The notes beneath the pieces are model-generated. The model ran no database searches. It was not told the DNA's origin and saw nothing but the letters and a program-made list of their open reading frames with translations. Positions 47,046-59,699 of a DNA stretch of 64,000 nt are shown one piece after another. This DNA comes from Helicostylum pulchrum (lineage: Eukaryota; Mucoromycota; Mucoromycetes; Mucorales; Mucoraceae). The stretch is from the NCBI GenBank assembly GCA_025677825.1, contig JAIXMO010000048.1:1-64000 (forward strand), written 5' to 3'. Each line of letters starts with the position of its first letter. The first letter of the stretch is position 1. A program made the translations under genes and the position numbers.

Positions 47046-47777
47046 CTTGATAGTTATGACCTATATATTATATAAGTCCAAATTACAAAATATAAAAAAT
47101 CACCTGAAATCCACGTGCAAAGGGTATGATTGGCTGATCCTAAAAATCAACTGGATTTAAAAAGTGATCCATCGCGAGTGTAAGGCTATACAAATTACAT
47201 TATCGAAGGTTATGAGCTATTACACCCGATCTCAGTACGCCCTTTAATAAATTAATGGTATCGAAAGTTCTTCAAACATAGGTAGTCGGGTACTGGATTA
47301 TAGAATACTATTAACAGCTGTAACATGTTGGTCCTTGGAGTGCAATTTAAAGTTAAACTCATATCTGTGATCCCGATACTCTAGCTAATTGAATCTTTAT
47401 ATTTTTATTTTAAAAATGTTATTTGGAAATAAATAGGAGTAAACAACTTCTATACCTGTACATAGTATAGGTATATCAGGTACCGTATAGAAAAATCAGG
47501 CGTTAAAAAATAAAACCCTGTTCGTTACAAATAAATCGTACGTCCTATTCCTGATACAATGGATAAAGGCAAGTATTATAAAGAAAAATACGTTTTACAC
47601 ATCCATATACCTCAAAGTATCTATCAAATTTTAAGGCTTACTATCTGTGTTGTGTCAGATGAACTTTGTATATATCTCGGTGAGTGTTTCACGACGCAGG
47701 CGAATGACGTATAAGCGAAAAAAAAAAGATATAAAAAGGCGCATAAGCTTATACTTCTTTCTTCACACGCATAAAAA
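47046..47777. other. Intergenic
   Basis: About 730 bp upstream of the prenylcysteine oxidase gene. A TATAAAAAGG box-like sequence lies at 47730-47740, about 45 bp before the ATG. Otherwise no feature. Confidence 0.5.
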
Positions 47778-49549
47778 ATGAAGCTTTTGTTGATAGTGGG
47801 GTTATCACTTTTAACTAATAATGTAGTTTATGGTGACATTGGTCAACATGTTTTACAAGATAAGAATATGCCCTTGACTAAGTCTGTTGCTATTATTGGT
47901 AGGTTCCTTAAAAGAAAAGTATTTCATAAACTAACTAATCAGGTAATTTTTAGGCGGAGGAGCGTCTGGAACGTCTACAGCATTTTGGTTGAGTAATGTC
48001 TTTCCTTCTGATGGCAAGATTCAAGTTGTCAGTACAATCTTTGAACAAAGCGACTACATTGGTGGTCGTAGTACAACGGTGCCTATTAAAGATGACGATT
48101 CACTTGGTACTATCGAACTAGGAGCCTCTATATTTGTAGAAGCAAATAAAAATCTTATGACGGCGGCAAAAAAGTTTAATTTGGAGCTGACACAATTAAC
48201 AGGTGTAGAAAGTGCTAGGCCTGGACTTGGTATCTGGGATGGTAAAGAGCTTGTATTTGAAGAATCTGGAAGTTATTGGGATACTATAAAAGCTGTTTGG
48301 CGATATGGATTTACGCCAATGAAGGTGAACCCCCTATTGTAAATCAAAGTCGTTTTTACCAAGTACTAATTTTTTTATTTGATATTTGTCTGTAGTTTCA
48401 AAGAAAACAAAAGGAAGTCGTTGAAAAGTTTTTAGAATTGTATGATACTGATTATGGGTTTGAAAATATCGCAAAGATAGTTGATACTCTTGGATTTAAT
48501 AGCTTGTTTAATCAATCTGCTTCAGACTATTTGAAAAAACTTGGTGTGAATAAACGTTTTTCAAATGAAATTTTACAAACTGCAACCAGAGGTAATTATT
48601 GTCAGGATCTCAATACACTTCATGGTTTAGCTGTAATGGTTTCTATGGAGGCTAGTCATGGTACATGGGCTGTGAAGGATGGAAATTTCAGAATTTTTGA
48701 AGAGTTTGCTATTCGATCTAAAGCTAATGTTTTGCTTAATACCAAGGTTATTTCTGTTAGTAATATTACTGAATTTGATTCATTTGGTAATGATGTACAC
48801 AAGTATGCTGTAGAGACAGAAGATGGTATCATTCAAGTATTCGATGAAGTAGTTTTGGCTGCTCCTTTAAGATTTTCTGATATTGTATTATCTTTCCCAG
48901 CGCAACATTACAAACGGGATTATCATACTGTTCATGTAACTCTTGTTTCTGGACATGCTAACCCTAATTATTTTGGTAGAAGTGATATTGAAAAGTTACC
49001 TGTATTTATAGTTACAACAGGTTATCCTCTGGGTATTTTATAGCGCGCATATACATACATATATATCAAATCTAATACAGTATTTATTAGCCCAAAATTT
49101 TCCCGATGGACAAGCTCCTTTTGAAACCTTTTCAGTTCACCGTATATTGGAAAATGGAGAAACAGTAGTAAAGATCTTTTCACCCAACAAGCCTGACGAA
49201 AAGCAATTGGATCAATTATTCTTGAATAGAACTTGGACATATTATAAAGAATGGCAAGCATTTCCACAGCTTTATCCTGTTGAGGACATGGATTTTCCTT
49301 CATTTATTCTTAAAGCAAATGAGCAAGATGAATTTGGAATTGTTTATCCTGGATCGTTTGAAAACTTTGTTTCTGTAAGTTTTTTTATTGTAATTATTTC
49401 AATAGAAAATTAATGTTATATGTACGTATGCACAGACTATGGAAACTCAAACCATTTCCGGAAAGAACGCTGCTCGATTATTACACGAAAAATGGTGTAG
49501 TAAGAATATCCACTGTAAAAAATTTGGAGATGGATGGGGGGATTATTAA
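47778..49549 (+). CDS. Prenylcysteine oxidase
   Basis: Exons 47778-47898, 47954-48324, 48396-49020, 49091-49374 and 49436-49549 join in phase to 504 residues. A signal peptide (MKLLLIVGLSLLTNNVVYG) is followed by a FAD-binding Rossmann motif split by intron 1 (VAIIGGGASGTSTAFWLS). Then come the family's IFEQSDYIGGRSTTVP and IELGASIFVEANKNLM segments, and a prenylcysteine lyase domain (TATRGNYCQDLNTLHGLAVM; APLRFSDIVL; FGIVYPGSFENFV). The enzyme oxidatively cleaves the thioether of prenylcysteines from degraded prenylated proteins, in a secretory or lysosomal compartment. It fits the fungal/animal PCYOX1 length. Confidence 0.93.
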
Positions 49550-50569
49550 TATTTTTCTCTTGACAGTTCTTTTTATTTATCATAAATAAATGGGAAAGAT
49601 AGTACACCAGGGATTTTTTCTTTCTTGCGGCTTAAACTCACATGCTGTGTGATTTTGTACTTTAAGTTCAATAATAAACACTTGCATCATTTCTAATATA
49701 TTTTTCAAGCTTCTTACAAAGTAAATAAAAATATACAATGTCTTACTTTGAAAGGATACTGTAGACAAGTACAATCCTAAACTAACTAATTCCTAACTTG
49801 AATATTTTGCTATCCATACAAAAAAAAAAGGGGGAATTCGACGAGAATTAGCAGAGCTGTAATAATCTTGAAGATATCCTTCGATAGATGAACCTCTTTA
49901 TCCAACCTTCGCTCATATTTGCATTGTTTGGTATATTACCAGAGAGAGAGAGAGAGAGCGATACTTCAGAAAAAAAAAAGTTCATATCTATACTTTGAGG
50001 CGCACAGGTGGTACGTTGAAATAGAGAGATTGAGGTCATAGTAAAATATTTATTTAATAAGAGATATGCATTGTTTTGAATAGATTTAGTAAAAGAAGAA
50101 GAAAAAAAAGCTACTTCTAGTAGCTATTCTTCGTTTTCGTAATGCATGCTGATCTATTACTTTATTTCAGTATAATTGGTTTTCTCGTAATATGCCATTA
50201 AATTTCATTTTACTCTTTTACCTGTTTGCCGATTTATTACTTGGAAGTAAAAATATTTTACATCTGCATACAAAGAATTGTTTGCATGTATTGCACTTGG
50301 CTTTTTGAGGCAGAAAAAAACAGTAAACAAAGAAACAAATAAACTACATGTTTTTTGTTTTTTGTATTCCACAACTACACCAATGCGATAGCCCAAGCAT
50401 ACTGTGAGGGAAAATTTACTATGGATATCAAAAAAATTAGTAAATTGATTAGCGAAATATTTTAAATATACACTTACCGAAATAGAAGAGAATTTGATTT
50501 GTAAATAACTATTAATTTTATGTACCCTCGGTCTGTTTCTGTTCGACACCTTTTCCGTTTTCATTCTTT
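49550..50569. other. Intergenic, no firm gene
   Basis: About 1 kb. A (GA)n run at 49942-49958. A minus-strand frame (50205-50576) includes a textbook intron-like GTAAGT...CATAG (about 50478-50415) but no convincing protein on either side. Confidence 0.4.
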
Positions 50570-50737
50570 TCAACACGTTTTCTTTTTTCCTTCATACGCT
50601 TCCATATATCGCTCTTTATCATCGACTGTTTGTGTCTTGCTTCTAGTATTTCGGTTTGGTTTATTGAAAGAAGGAAGAGGGTTAATTACCGTCAATCTGT
50701 GAGTGTACGTGCCTATTTGTTCTTTTTTGTGTCTCAT
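50570..50737 (-). CDS. Small basic ORF, 55 codons, uncertain
   Basis: ATG 50737 to TGA 50570 encodes a Lys/Arg/Thr-rich peptide (MRHKKEQIGTYTHRL ... KPNRNTRSKTQTVDDKERYM). The codon usage looks more gene-like than the surroundings. It may be an exon of a larger gene that I could not assemble, or chance. Confidence 0.25.
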   Translation of the reverse strand: MRHKKEQIGTYTHRLTVINPLPSFNKPNRNTRSKTQTVDDKERYMEAYEGKKKTC

Positions 50738-51302
50738 CCTTAATAATAGTGTATGACAAAAAGAAAAAGAAGAGTTGTCAAATGTTTTTTTTTTGATTAA
50801 TTAAGTGAGTATGGCTTAAAATTATTAAATCTCGTTTTTTAGAGACTTAACAAGTCAAAATACGAACTATACTTTTTTGTAAAGTGGAACTTTACTAAAA
50901 CAATTGAGATTTGATGTGATTAGATGAGAAATGATACTGATTAATTCCCTCAACGTTAAATAATCCAAAGCATATAGCTTATAAATATTAGGAATATCGA
51001 AGGGCGTTATTTTTATCACGGGTAATATTACCTTTGCTCGTACCAATTGAAGACTGAACTGAACAAAGATACCGTGTGCGATATTCCTGCTAAGCATCTT
51101 TTGGGTCGGATACAATGAAACAGAAAACAATAATATGACTATAAATGAGCTCATTTATCTTACACTCTACTAGTATAAAGAAAAATAGAAATCAAATGTA
51201 TTGTTTTTTTTTATTCAAATAAAGTCATTTGGAAATATACACCATAAAGGCGATGGTTTCCATATCCCTGCTTTACTTGAACGTTGGTATTTAGTTTCAA
51301 AA
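50738..51302. other. Intergenic, 3' flank of PEX5
   Basis: Holds a minus-strand 95-codon open frame (50867-51154) with no recognised domain. It lies immediately downstream of PEX5 and may be 3' UTR or relic sequence. Confidence 0.35.
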
Positions 51303-53685
51303 TTAAAATTCGAATTCGGAACGAAAGGCATTGATATTATGTTGATCACAGTGTCTAGCCAAATCTTCACGGTTCATACTATGTGTATAAAAAAAAAGGT
51401 TAATTCTTTTTAGCATACCTATTCTGAGAGGGGGGTTTACTTACGTCAACATGAGCATACGAAGACTGCTCCAAACATTATCACTCATACCACCAGGTAC
51501 GCTCACTTGATTTCCATGTTCATCAATCATAACACTACCACCTGCACCATTACTACCATCATTGGATTGTTGAAGTGCTAAAGCAGTTAATAAATGTTCA
51601 GCGGCCTCACGATGTTGACCCAAATTAATACAGCTAATGGCTAAATTATAACGGGCACGAACATAAGTAGGACTAATTTCCAAGGCATTAAAGTAAGCTT
51701 CAATAGCACCGGAGGAATCACGCGAGTTAGCTAAAGTAGCACCCAGCTTATTCCAGAGCAAATAATCGCGAGGTCTACTAGCCAGAGCAGCCTTAAAGCA
51801 ATCAATTGCCTTTTCGTATTCTTCAGACACGTTAAATAGAACACCGAGACCCACTTGGACATCAGCATCCATTTCAATACCAGGTGAACTTCTAGCAGCT
51901 TGTAAGAACATATTGGTAATGTAAGCGTGGCGGCCTTCGACACTCATATTTGTTTTACTACCCGCTTGAGCCAAATGTTTATAATGTTCGTTATTAGATA
52001 CCCATTGTTCCAGCGCATCATAAGCGTCTGCTCTACAATTTTCATTGGTGTAACTAACTGCTAAAGCCATCCAGCCATCTAACAAGGAAGGATTCATGTT
52101 AAGCGCTTTACGTAATGCAGCAATTGCAGCACCATCACGTTCATTTTCTTGTTGACGAAGACCCAATGCCTTCCAAGTCCCAGCATCACCATTCGACAAC
52201 TGAGCTTTTGCTTCTAAGGCTAAAATGGAATTAGCTAAATTGGAATGATCAGCACCCTCAATAGCTTGAGGATGTAATAGGTACGGATTATTTGTTGTGA
52301 AATTATAGATATTGTATTCAGGGTTTGTTGCGCGATAACCTAAACCTTGCTCTGGTTTAAATTTCTCCCAATCCTTTTGCATTGTGTCCCATTCATGATC
52401 TTGTGCTGTCTTTAAATGAGAGATATTTTGATTGTACTGTTGAACCCAATCATTTGTTTCAGTTCCCTTTCCAAATAATTCTTCCATTTGCTTTGGATTG
52501 ACGTTGGCTTGTCTCGTACTGAATTCAGAGGCCCAGTCTCCAGGTTGTTGGTGGCGGTTTTGTTCATGATGAAATTCGTCTGTCCATCCACGTTCTGCCT
52601 TTTGTGCAAATTCTGTTGACCACATGTTACCACTTCGTGAAGATCCAGCTTGTTGTGTAAACTGGTTTGCCCAATCTCCTCCTGCAGCAGCAGTACCATT
52701 ATTAAATTCAGAAGCCCAAGCGCCTTTACCTTTTGTTTCTACCATTTTATCACCTTCAATAGCCACTTCACTATCTCTCAATTTCCTCATCAAGTTCATA
52801 AACTGAGAATTTTTAAATTTAGGGTTGGATTCTACATCTACAGAATCAAGTAACATGGCAGCAGTTCTAGCTAAAGCTTCATTATCATTTCCAGATACAA
52901 TGGGTTGTTGCTCTTGTTCAAATTCCTCGGCCCAAGAAGTAGACTCTTGCGCGGCAAACTCTTGTTCCCAATTGACAGGTGTATCTTGTTTCGCTTCATC
53001 AAACGCTCTTTCAAAAGCGTCTCGTTCATGTTGAGTTAAGACATGGCCCGGGTGACTAGCTTGGAAAGCTGCAAATTCTTCGTTCCAGTTAGCTCCTTGA
53101 ATAACAGAATGTTGTTGGCCTTGCTGATAAATTTTTTCAAAGTCTTCAAATTGTTGCTGTTGTTGAGGAGGTTGATGTTGCATGAAGTCAGAAGCCCAAT
53201 TAGCTGTTGAAGGTTGTTGTTGTTGTTGCATCATTTCTAATTCTCTGTTTAACCCTTTAAATTCAAACGCATGTGTAGCTGGTCGTTCCATGTTGGCTTC
53301 ATCTCGGAAAAACTCATCGGCCATCTATATATATTTTTTTAGTCAGCACTATAATAAGCCTTTTCAGTTTTTTTTTCTTCTTACCTGTCTTTCAGCAGGA
53401 ACAGGACCATTATGTCCAGTACGAAAACCAGCCTAAACGAGAAATATATAAATACAACGATAAATTTATGTATCCTTTTTTTGTTTACTTTTGAGCTTTC
53501 TCCTCTTTGATCAAGACCAAATCGATCCTAACATATGTATCTTATTAGCGAACGTTTCACAACCTTTTTTAGTATAGTTTTTTTTTTACTTGTTGCAGTG
53601 ATCTATCCTGCCCAAATTGTTTCATAAGACCAGACATAGGGTTGACAGGCCCACAGTCAGCATTTCCACCACCCATAAAAGACAT
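51303..53685 (-). CDS. PEX5: Peroxisomal import receptor PEX5
   Basis: Five exons (53685-53590, two small ones of 39 and 48 nt, 53324-51445, 51378-51303) join in phase to 712 residues. It starts MSFMGGGNADCGPVNPM, with the conserved N-terminal Cys used for monoubiquitylation and recycling. The N-terminal half carries ten WxxxF/Y motifs (WASDF, WNEEF, WEQEF, WAEEF, WASEF, WANQF, WSTEF, WTDEF, WASEF, WVQQY), which dock on Pex13/Pex14. The C-terminal half has TPR repeats (AIAALRKALNMNPSLLDGWM, AIDCFKAALASRPRDYLLWN, AIEAYFNALEISPTYVRARY) that bind C-terminal SKL-type signals. The last exon ends HNINAFRSEFEF, as in the family. It shuttles peroxisomal matrix enzymes from cytosol to peroxisome. Confidence 0.97.
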
Positions 53686-53841
53686 TTTTTTTTATATAAA
53701 AATTATACAAAAGAGAGAAAAAAAGCGGTATAATAATTAAGGGGGGAGGGGTGAGAAATATAGACTTTTATTACTAATGATTTATGTCTTTAAAAAAAAC
53801 CTGGGGAAAAAAAACCAAGTCCCGTCTCCATGTGACTTTTT

Positions 53842-54827
53842 TCAAGCTCTTAATGCACCATCTAGTCTTATAATAGATCCGTTCAACATGCTCATAGTAA
53901 TCACTTGAATCACCAAGTCTGAAAATTCTTGAGGGCGACCAAACCTAGCAGGAAATAAACAATTATGTACTGCTGCATCTTTAGGTACAATAGGTGTATC
54001 TAAAATAACATTTAAGTTTTTATTTTTATTTTTATGTGTATGTAACTTACCAAATGGTCCAGGTGCAATGCTCATAACCCGGATACCATACGGAGCTAAT
54101 TCTCTGGCAAGCGGTAAAGTCAAGCCAGCAATACCAGCCTTCGAAGTACCGTACCCCACTAGCGTACCATCCAATCCAAGTATAGACGATACAGTAATAA
54201 TAATACCTCTTTCACCATCATCATTGATTGGTTTATTCTTTAAAAGTTCTTGAGATACCTTTTGTGCGACACAAAAAGTACCCAGTAAATTAACTTTGAT
54301 CACTCGTTCAAATTGTGCATAACTTGTCAAAGTGTCTTGTGGTCCGTACCCTTTACCCGGTGCTTGTATAATACCACTAGAAAGAATTGCGCCTGCTAAT
54401 GGTATACCATCAAAATGTTTCAAGGTTCTTTCAATGGCCTCATCTACTTGAGTCTATATATTGTACATGTAAGTATAATATACACTCTTTTTTTGTCAAG
54501 GTAAATAATATCTACCTCAGAAGTGACATCAACAGAGCGAGGAAAATAACATTTAGCTTGACCTAATTCTTGAACTAACTCATTAGCAAGGTCTTGATTG
54601 ATATCAAAAATCTAAATGATTTTGTGCTATTGTAAATATGCAGATTTAGAACTTTTTTTACTTTCAGTATTTTACCGAAACGAAAGCACCCAATTCAATA
54701 AGCGAGCGTACAACTTGTTTGCCCAGCCCACTAGCACTAAAATAAAATGTTAATACTCCACTACCAGTGCTTTATAAAGAAAATATTACCCTCCAGTTAC
54801 TATAAAAGCATAACCTGAAATCTTCAT
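53842..54827 (-). CDS. Short-chain dehydrogenase, HSD17B10-like
   Basis: Five exons from ATG 54827 (MKISGYAFIVTGG) to TGA 53842, about 260 residues. The Rossmann motif TGGASGLGK is split by intron 1; the acidic NAD-selecting residue is in IFDINQD. The active site is present as TVSSILG (Ser) and GYGTSKAG (Tyr and Lys, YxxxK). PGPFDTPIVPKDA, joined across the last intron, and the C-terminal MLNGSIIRLDGALRA match type-2 3-hydroxyacyl-CoA dehydrogenase (HSD17B10). That enzyme oxidises 3-hydroxyacyl-CoAs in mitochondrial beta-oxidation and branched-chain breakdown. There is no peroxisomal C-terminal signal although PEX5 is the neighbour. Confidence 0.9.
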
Positions 54828-55041
54828 GATTGCCGTCAAGAGTATAAGATTGCGGTTAGAAATAAGTATACATAACTATCCCCCAACATTTATAGTAAAT
54901 AATACCTTTTGTTCGCTTAAAAAGGGAATTATAAGGAGAGAGACAGAATGTGTTACGCATATACATACACAAAAAGACGATGAGATTATCATTATTTTTT
55001 TATTTTTATTTTTATTTGTACAATGAAGAAAAGAGATAAAT

Positions 55042-56217
55042 CTAAAGTGCTTGTCTCTTTGCAGCAGTTCTAGTATATGATGCCAATTGCCATTCTACAT
55101 CAGCGTCTGTTAAGTCTACTGTTCCGAGTCTAATTTCATATGCTATATACATGTATAAAAAAAAAGGCGTTAGAACCTCTATTTGACACACAACTAAAAT
55201 AAATAAAATCAAAAACTTACGTCTCATTTCAAAACGAGGTCCAACTTCTGCTAATTCAACTTGATTTGCTGCTTTGACATAAACATGATGTCTGAAAGAG
55301 ATATAATCATTGTCATTTGAAAATGTCATTACACGCTTTGTATCATCTTTTGGCACAGGGAATAAAAATTTTAAAATGTTTGTGATCTAATATAAATTTT
55401 AGTATGTAATGCAAAAAGTCCTTTTTTTTCTCTTACTTACTCTTGCTCCTAATTTAGAATTAAAGTTTTCGAATATTAAATGAGGGAATGCTTCAGATAC
55501 AGTTCCTTGATCCTTAATATCATGACGAAGAACAACATTATGTAAAGAGAAATAGGCTGTAGGTCCATAAGGAAAATGACTGACGATCATACCATCGGGT
55601 TGACCACGATGTTCATGCAAAACAATTAAATCTGTCACTTCATTTGCTCTACAGGCATCAACAATTTCCTTCATTACATGTCCACCACGATTGATACGTT
55701 GAGAGTTGGGGAAAACAAGTCTCATTTCTTTAGAAAATTGTTGTAAACGACTACTGGGATCTCTGGAAGTTGTAATAAGAATCTTGGGATCAAAAACACC
55801 ACCACGAGCATATTCATCGTCCTCATGAGTGGAAGGTTCTGTTCACAATTAATGTCTGTCAATACCTCCTAGATCTACATGGTTTATTTTTTTCTCTTAC
55901 CTTCTTGAGCTTGATCGTAACCGAGATCTTCTTTAGTGGATTTATCCATATCTCTCAACTCGGTAGGTAAACGCTTTCCCTCTGCATATTCAATGTTAAA
56001 ATATTACTGATTCAATTTTTTTTTTTTATAACTTACGTTCAACAGCATCCTTGATCTTTTGCTTACGATCATAAATAGTACGCTCCTTGGTTTCAAGAGA
56101 CTTTTTATAAAGATATTCTCTACGAAGACGAGTGTTTCTACGAATCTAAATAAAAAGTATTTCTTTGTCAGCATTTTCTCTTTTTTCTTGCAAATGAAGA
56201 TGTTATGTCTTTACCAT
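55042..56217 (-). CDS. IMP4: U3 snoRNP protein IMP4 (Brix domain)
   Basis: The ATG at 56217-56215 is alone in its exon: GTAAAG follows at once, and the next exon resumes at 56145 with [15 protein letters not shown], the conserved IMP4 start. About 290 residues in five exons. The Brix domain is complete: [63 protein letters not shown], then [16 protein letters not shown] and GPRFEMRPYEIRLGT. The C-terminus ends [12 protein letters not shown]4 acts with Mpp10 and Imp3 in the nucleolar SSU processome to pair U3 snoRNA with pre-rRNA. Confidence 0.95.
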
Positions 56218-56366
56218 TATGTTTTGTGTGTGTGTTGTCAAATACGAAAAAAAAGAAAATTTTAAAAAAAGAAAAAAGATGGACCTTGTTCGTGACTATG
56301 TTTTAGATATTTGGGTTTTAAAAAAACGAGCTCTACAATGTGCATTTTAAGAACGAAAAAGCTTTA

Positions 56367-58814
56367 TTATTTTGCAATGTGACAAGTCCAACTAGCTACA
56401 GTATACCATCCACCAGTATGATGTAGCAGACAAATCAATGACCACTTTCCAGCTTCAGAAACAGTGACAGTACCATCGTATGTTTGATCCTGCGGATAAT
56501 ACATTAACTTGATTAACCTTCCACCAGGACTCTTGATAGCTAATTTATGATGTGCTGTAGCTCGATTATAATTATCTAATCTATTTCCTCTAATACTAAA
56601 ATTATATTTTTGTAACGGATATAATCGATGGCACTGAGGTTCTTGGATATAAAATTCATTATGATCCATATACAACTGTACAAAATCAAAGGGTTCTACT
56701 ACTGTTCTGCTAGTAGGTTGTCGAATTCGAATTCGAATACACATGGCAAGCGGGTAATGGTTTTTATGAACAATTTCTGGCTGTGGATGATGTGTTGTTG
56801 TTGACGACTTGGCTAATTTAGTTCCTGCGTAAACCTTTAACCAACCTTGTGACTGATGAGGTGGTAAAACTGCTTTGATTTTACATATTCGATGTTCATC
56901 TGTTAAACACTGCGCTAATCCTCTGGTTGTAGTGCCATCATCTCCTTCAGTTTCAGCATAACAACTAATATGTTTATCAAGTTTTAAGCTGAGATAAAAA
57001 ACACCATTTGCATTTTCAGCCTGACTCTTAAATTCTAGTACTTGTAACTGGTGCCAAAAGAAGGCGTTACGAACATGAGGTAAACTAAAAAACGCGTGTT
57101 GCGTTAAAGGTGGGCCCAAAAATTGATTATTGGGATCTTTAGGCAAGTGTGTCATAATCATATCGAGAGGTTGTGTTAGAAACCAATGTGGTTCCATTTT
57201 GGTTTCATTTTGTGCGTAAAAAGGTGATGCTAACCAGCAATCAATAAATCTATATTCACCATCAATTTTGACTGGTATAAAAAAAAATATTTAACGTACG
57301 TTTTTTTTTTTTTTACTTGTTTGTTATTACCTGAGCACCAAGCATGATTAATAGGTAACTTGGTATTTTCTAACTTGTCTGTATCTTTAGGAGCTATTAT
57401 TATGTAATTTGTTTAGATTTCATTAAACTCATAAATACCCCCCCCCCCTATCCCACTTTTTTTTTTACCTAATAACAACCTTTTAAATATCCATGAACTA
57501 CTTGTGCATCTTCAAATCCTGCTGCTATAGCCATTACCATAAACAAATGCGCTATACCAAACGATGACTTACACGTCCTTGTTTCCAATACATCATCTGC
57601 GGTCTCACGAATATGATCATTCGCAGCCTCTAACAACAATTTAGACTCTTCTTGTAATAAATCCATTGCATCTAATTTCAGTGCTGTCGTACTGGAGTCA
57701 TCGCTTGTATGATGATCATCCGAAAGTGCAATTCGACTTAATCTCTGCTTTAAATGTGAAGACTTTGATGGAACAAAGACAGCAGCAGGAGGTTGCATCA
57801 GCAACTGCTTTTGTAACAGTACTAAATCATTTCTTTTTTGATGATAATCTGGTCTAATGTTATGTACGATCCAAATAAATAAAGCACGAAGACGGAACAA
57901 GTCTCTCTTGTAAGGTCGTACAAGGAACTTTTGTGATAATAAAGTAGGTGTTAATAATGGTCCTCTTTGTTGTACAGTCATTGCATAATTATCGATTTGA
58001 GAAAAATCTTGAAATTGTAAACCTGGTCCATCATTATCACCATCATCATCATCTATTTCGTTATTTGTATGACTTTTGTACGAAGAAAGAGTTAATAAAA
58101 AACAGCAACTATAATAATAAAGACTAACCTCAGAATATGAAATGGGTTTTGTTCAATATCTAAATCTGGTGTGCAAGGCCTCTTTAAACTCTCTTGACAA
58201 TCCTTTACAGATTGTTGATTATTAGAAGCACCTTGTTCAATTTGCATTCGATGAGGTTGTAACAATCCACGAATCTTTTTACTAAGTCCTCTCTTTAAAG
58301 GTTGTAAAGGTTCTGATTCTTTATTATCAATACGAGGGTACCAAAACGTTGGCTTGAGTTCTTGTTTTAAACCAAGTAAAGAAGAACCTTGTGAGTGACG
58401 TCTAGCTCTCAAATAATTTTCTGTGTTACTACTGGAAGAAGGTAAAGGAGAGGATGAAGAAATGATAGAAGTGCCAGCAGTTGGTTTCATCGCAGCAGCA
58501 GCAACAGGACTGACTCGTGATTTACTGGGATGAATAGTATCTGCCTGATGATAGTTCTTTTGATGAGCAATCGGTGTATAAGGTGAAGTTTTCCAATCAT
58601 TTTTAGGTGATGATTTTAACATGGGATTATTGGAGACCGGTTTTCTCGGTACACGTTGAGTAGTAGTGGTAGTAGGTGGTGAATAAGATTGTCTAGAACT
58701 GTTTGAGCTGCTACTGCTACTACTGTATCTCATCAGATTGGGCTCATCTGATGAATTGCGATAATGGTATTGTTTTATTAACGGTGTAGAATAACGAGGA
58801 AATGCTCCGTCCAT
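56367..58814 (-). CDS. Transglutaminase-like (Cyk3/KY-type) protein
   Basis: A gene of four or more exons from ATG 58814 to TAA 56367, about 740 residues. The N-terminal third is disordered and Ser/Thr/Pro-rich. The middle has a transglutaminase-like core: LRALFIWIVHNIRPDY, then ETRTCKSSFGIAHLFMVMA (nucleophile Cys), NHAWCS (His) and VKIDGEYRFIDCWLASP (Asp). The C-terminal about 270 residues (EPHWFLTQPLDMIMTHLPKD onward) are the beta-rich region that follows this core in Cyk3 and kyphoscoliosis-peptidase proteins. Cyk3 works at the cytokinetic ring, but it normally starts with an SH3 domain, which I do not see here. The intron before the NHAW exon uses an unusual GTTGTT donor. Confidence 0.85.
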
Positions 58815-59299
58815 ACTATTACTATTTTTTTATAACAGAAAAAAGAAAAAAGTTAAAAAGAAAACAACATATTGAACGTAATGGTTTTTATTAAAATTAA
58901 AATCATCCAAAAGTGAGGTAATGTTGTTGTAACACTAAAAAAGTCAAAAAAGGAAAACAATAAACACACCACCACAGCGTGTTTTTTTTTTGCCCACCAT
59001 CACTGTAAAGGAAAATATTAAATTCAAAAAGTAACATTGTCCAGTTTATCAGTGTCTTCAGTAAAATTTTCTTTCAAAACCGGAAGAAGAGCATGATTCT
59101 CATAAATATTTTTACGTAAGACGACTCCTAACTACAAGCTTAAATTGTTGGAGAATTGTCATAGTTTTTTTTATTTATTTCGTTACACATATATCGAAGC
59201 ATCAACTTATCACAAGTTACTAGTAACTAGTTAAATTCAGGTTATATCATGAAAACTAAGAAGACTTTTTTTTTTAGCAAGAAAGTTTAGAAAAAATAT

Positions 59300-59665
59300 T
59301 TACGATTTCGTCTCATATACACTTAGAGTTCTATTTACATTTAATGATATATCCGTTGAATTTCCTGTAGTATCAGTCGGGATATCAGTAGGAATATAAT
59401 TACGAGCGTTTGTTGGAGATTTCAATCCCATAATTCTCTAAGCGAGAAAAAAAAAAGTTGTCAGTGAAATGCTTTTTTTCAAAAAAAAAAAAAAACTTAC
59501 CGTAAATTCTTCCATAGGATTAACCGTACTGGTGCCTAAGGCTACGTCTTCTGCCCTTACTTTTTTTTTAAAAGCTAAAATAGTATCTTCCAAGGAACCA
59601 AAAGTTTCAGCAGTTTTCCAACTTTCGGGAAAAACCTGTTTGAGGTATCTTTCGTCCAATTTCAT
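59300..59665 (-). CDS. Small orphan protein, 100 aa
   Basis: Exons 59665-59501 and 59437-59300 join in phase to 100 residues starting MKLDERYLKQVFPESWKTAE. The intron is GTAAGT...GCTTAG, 63 nt, with long T and A runs. The protein is soluble, with charged helices (SLEDTILAFKKKVRAED) and a Thr-rich C-terminus. No family recognised; the clean splice model is the support. Confidence 0.65.
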
Positions 59666-59699
59666 GATCTGTACTTATAGTATAGTGCTGTAAATTCGT

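Noticed and set aside
57431..57477. GTAAAA donor after TTATTAG in the transglutaminase-like gene
   Set aside because: Using it would leave an in-frame TAG; the upstream GTTGTT donor keeps the NHAW frame.
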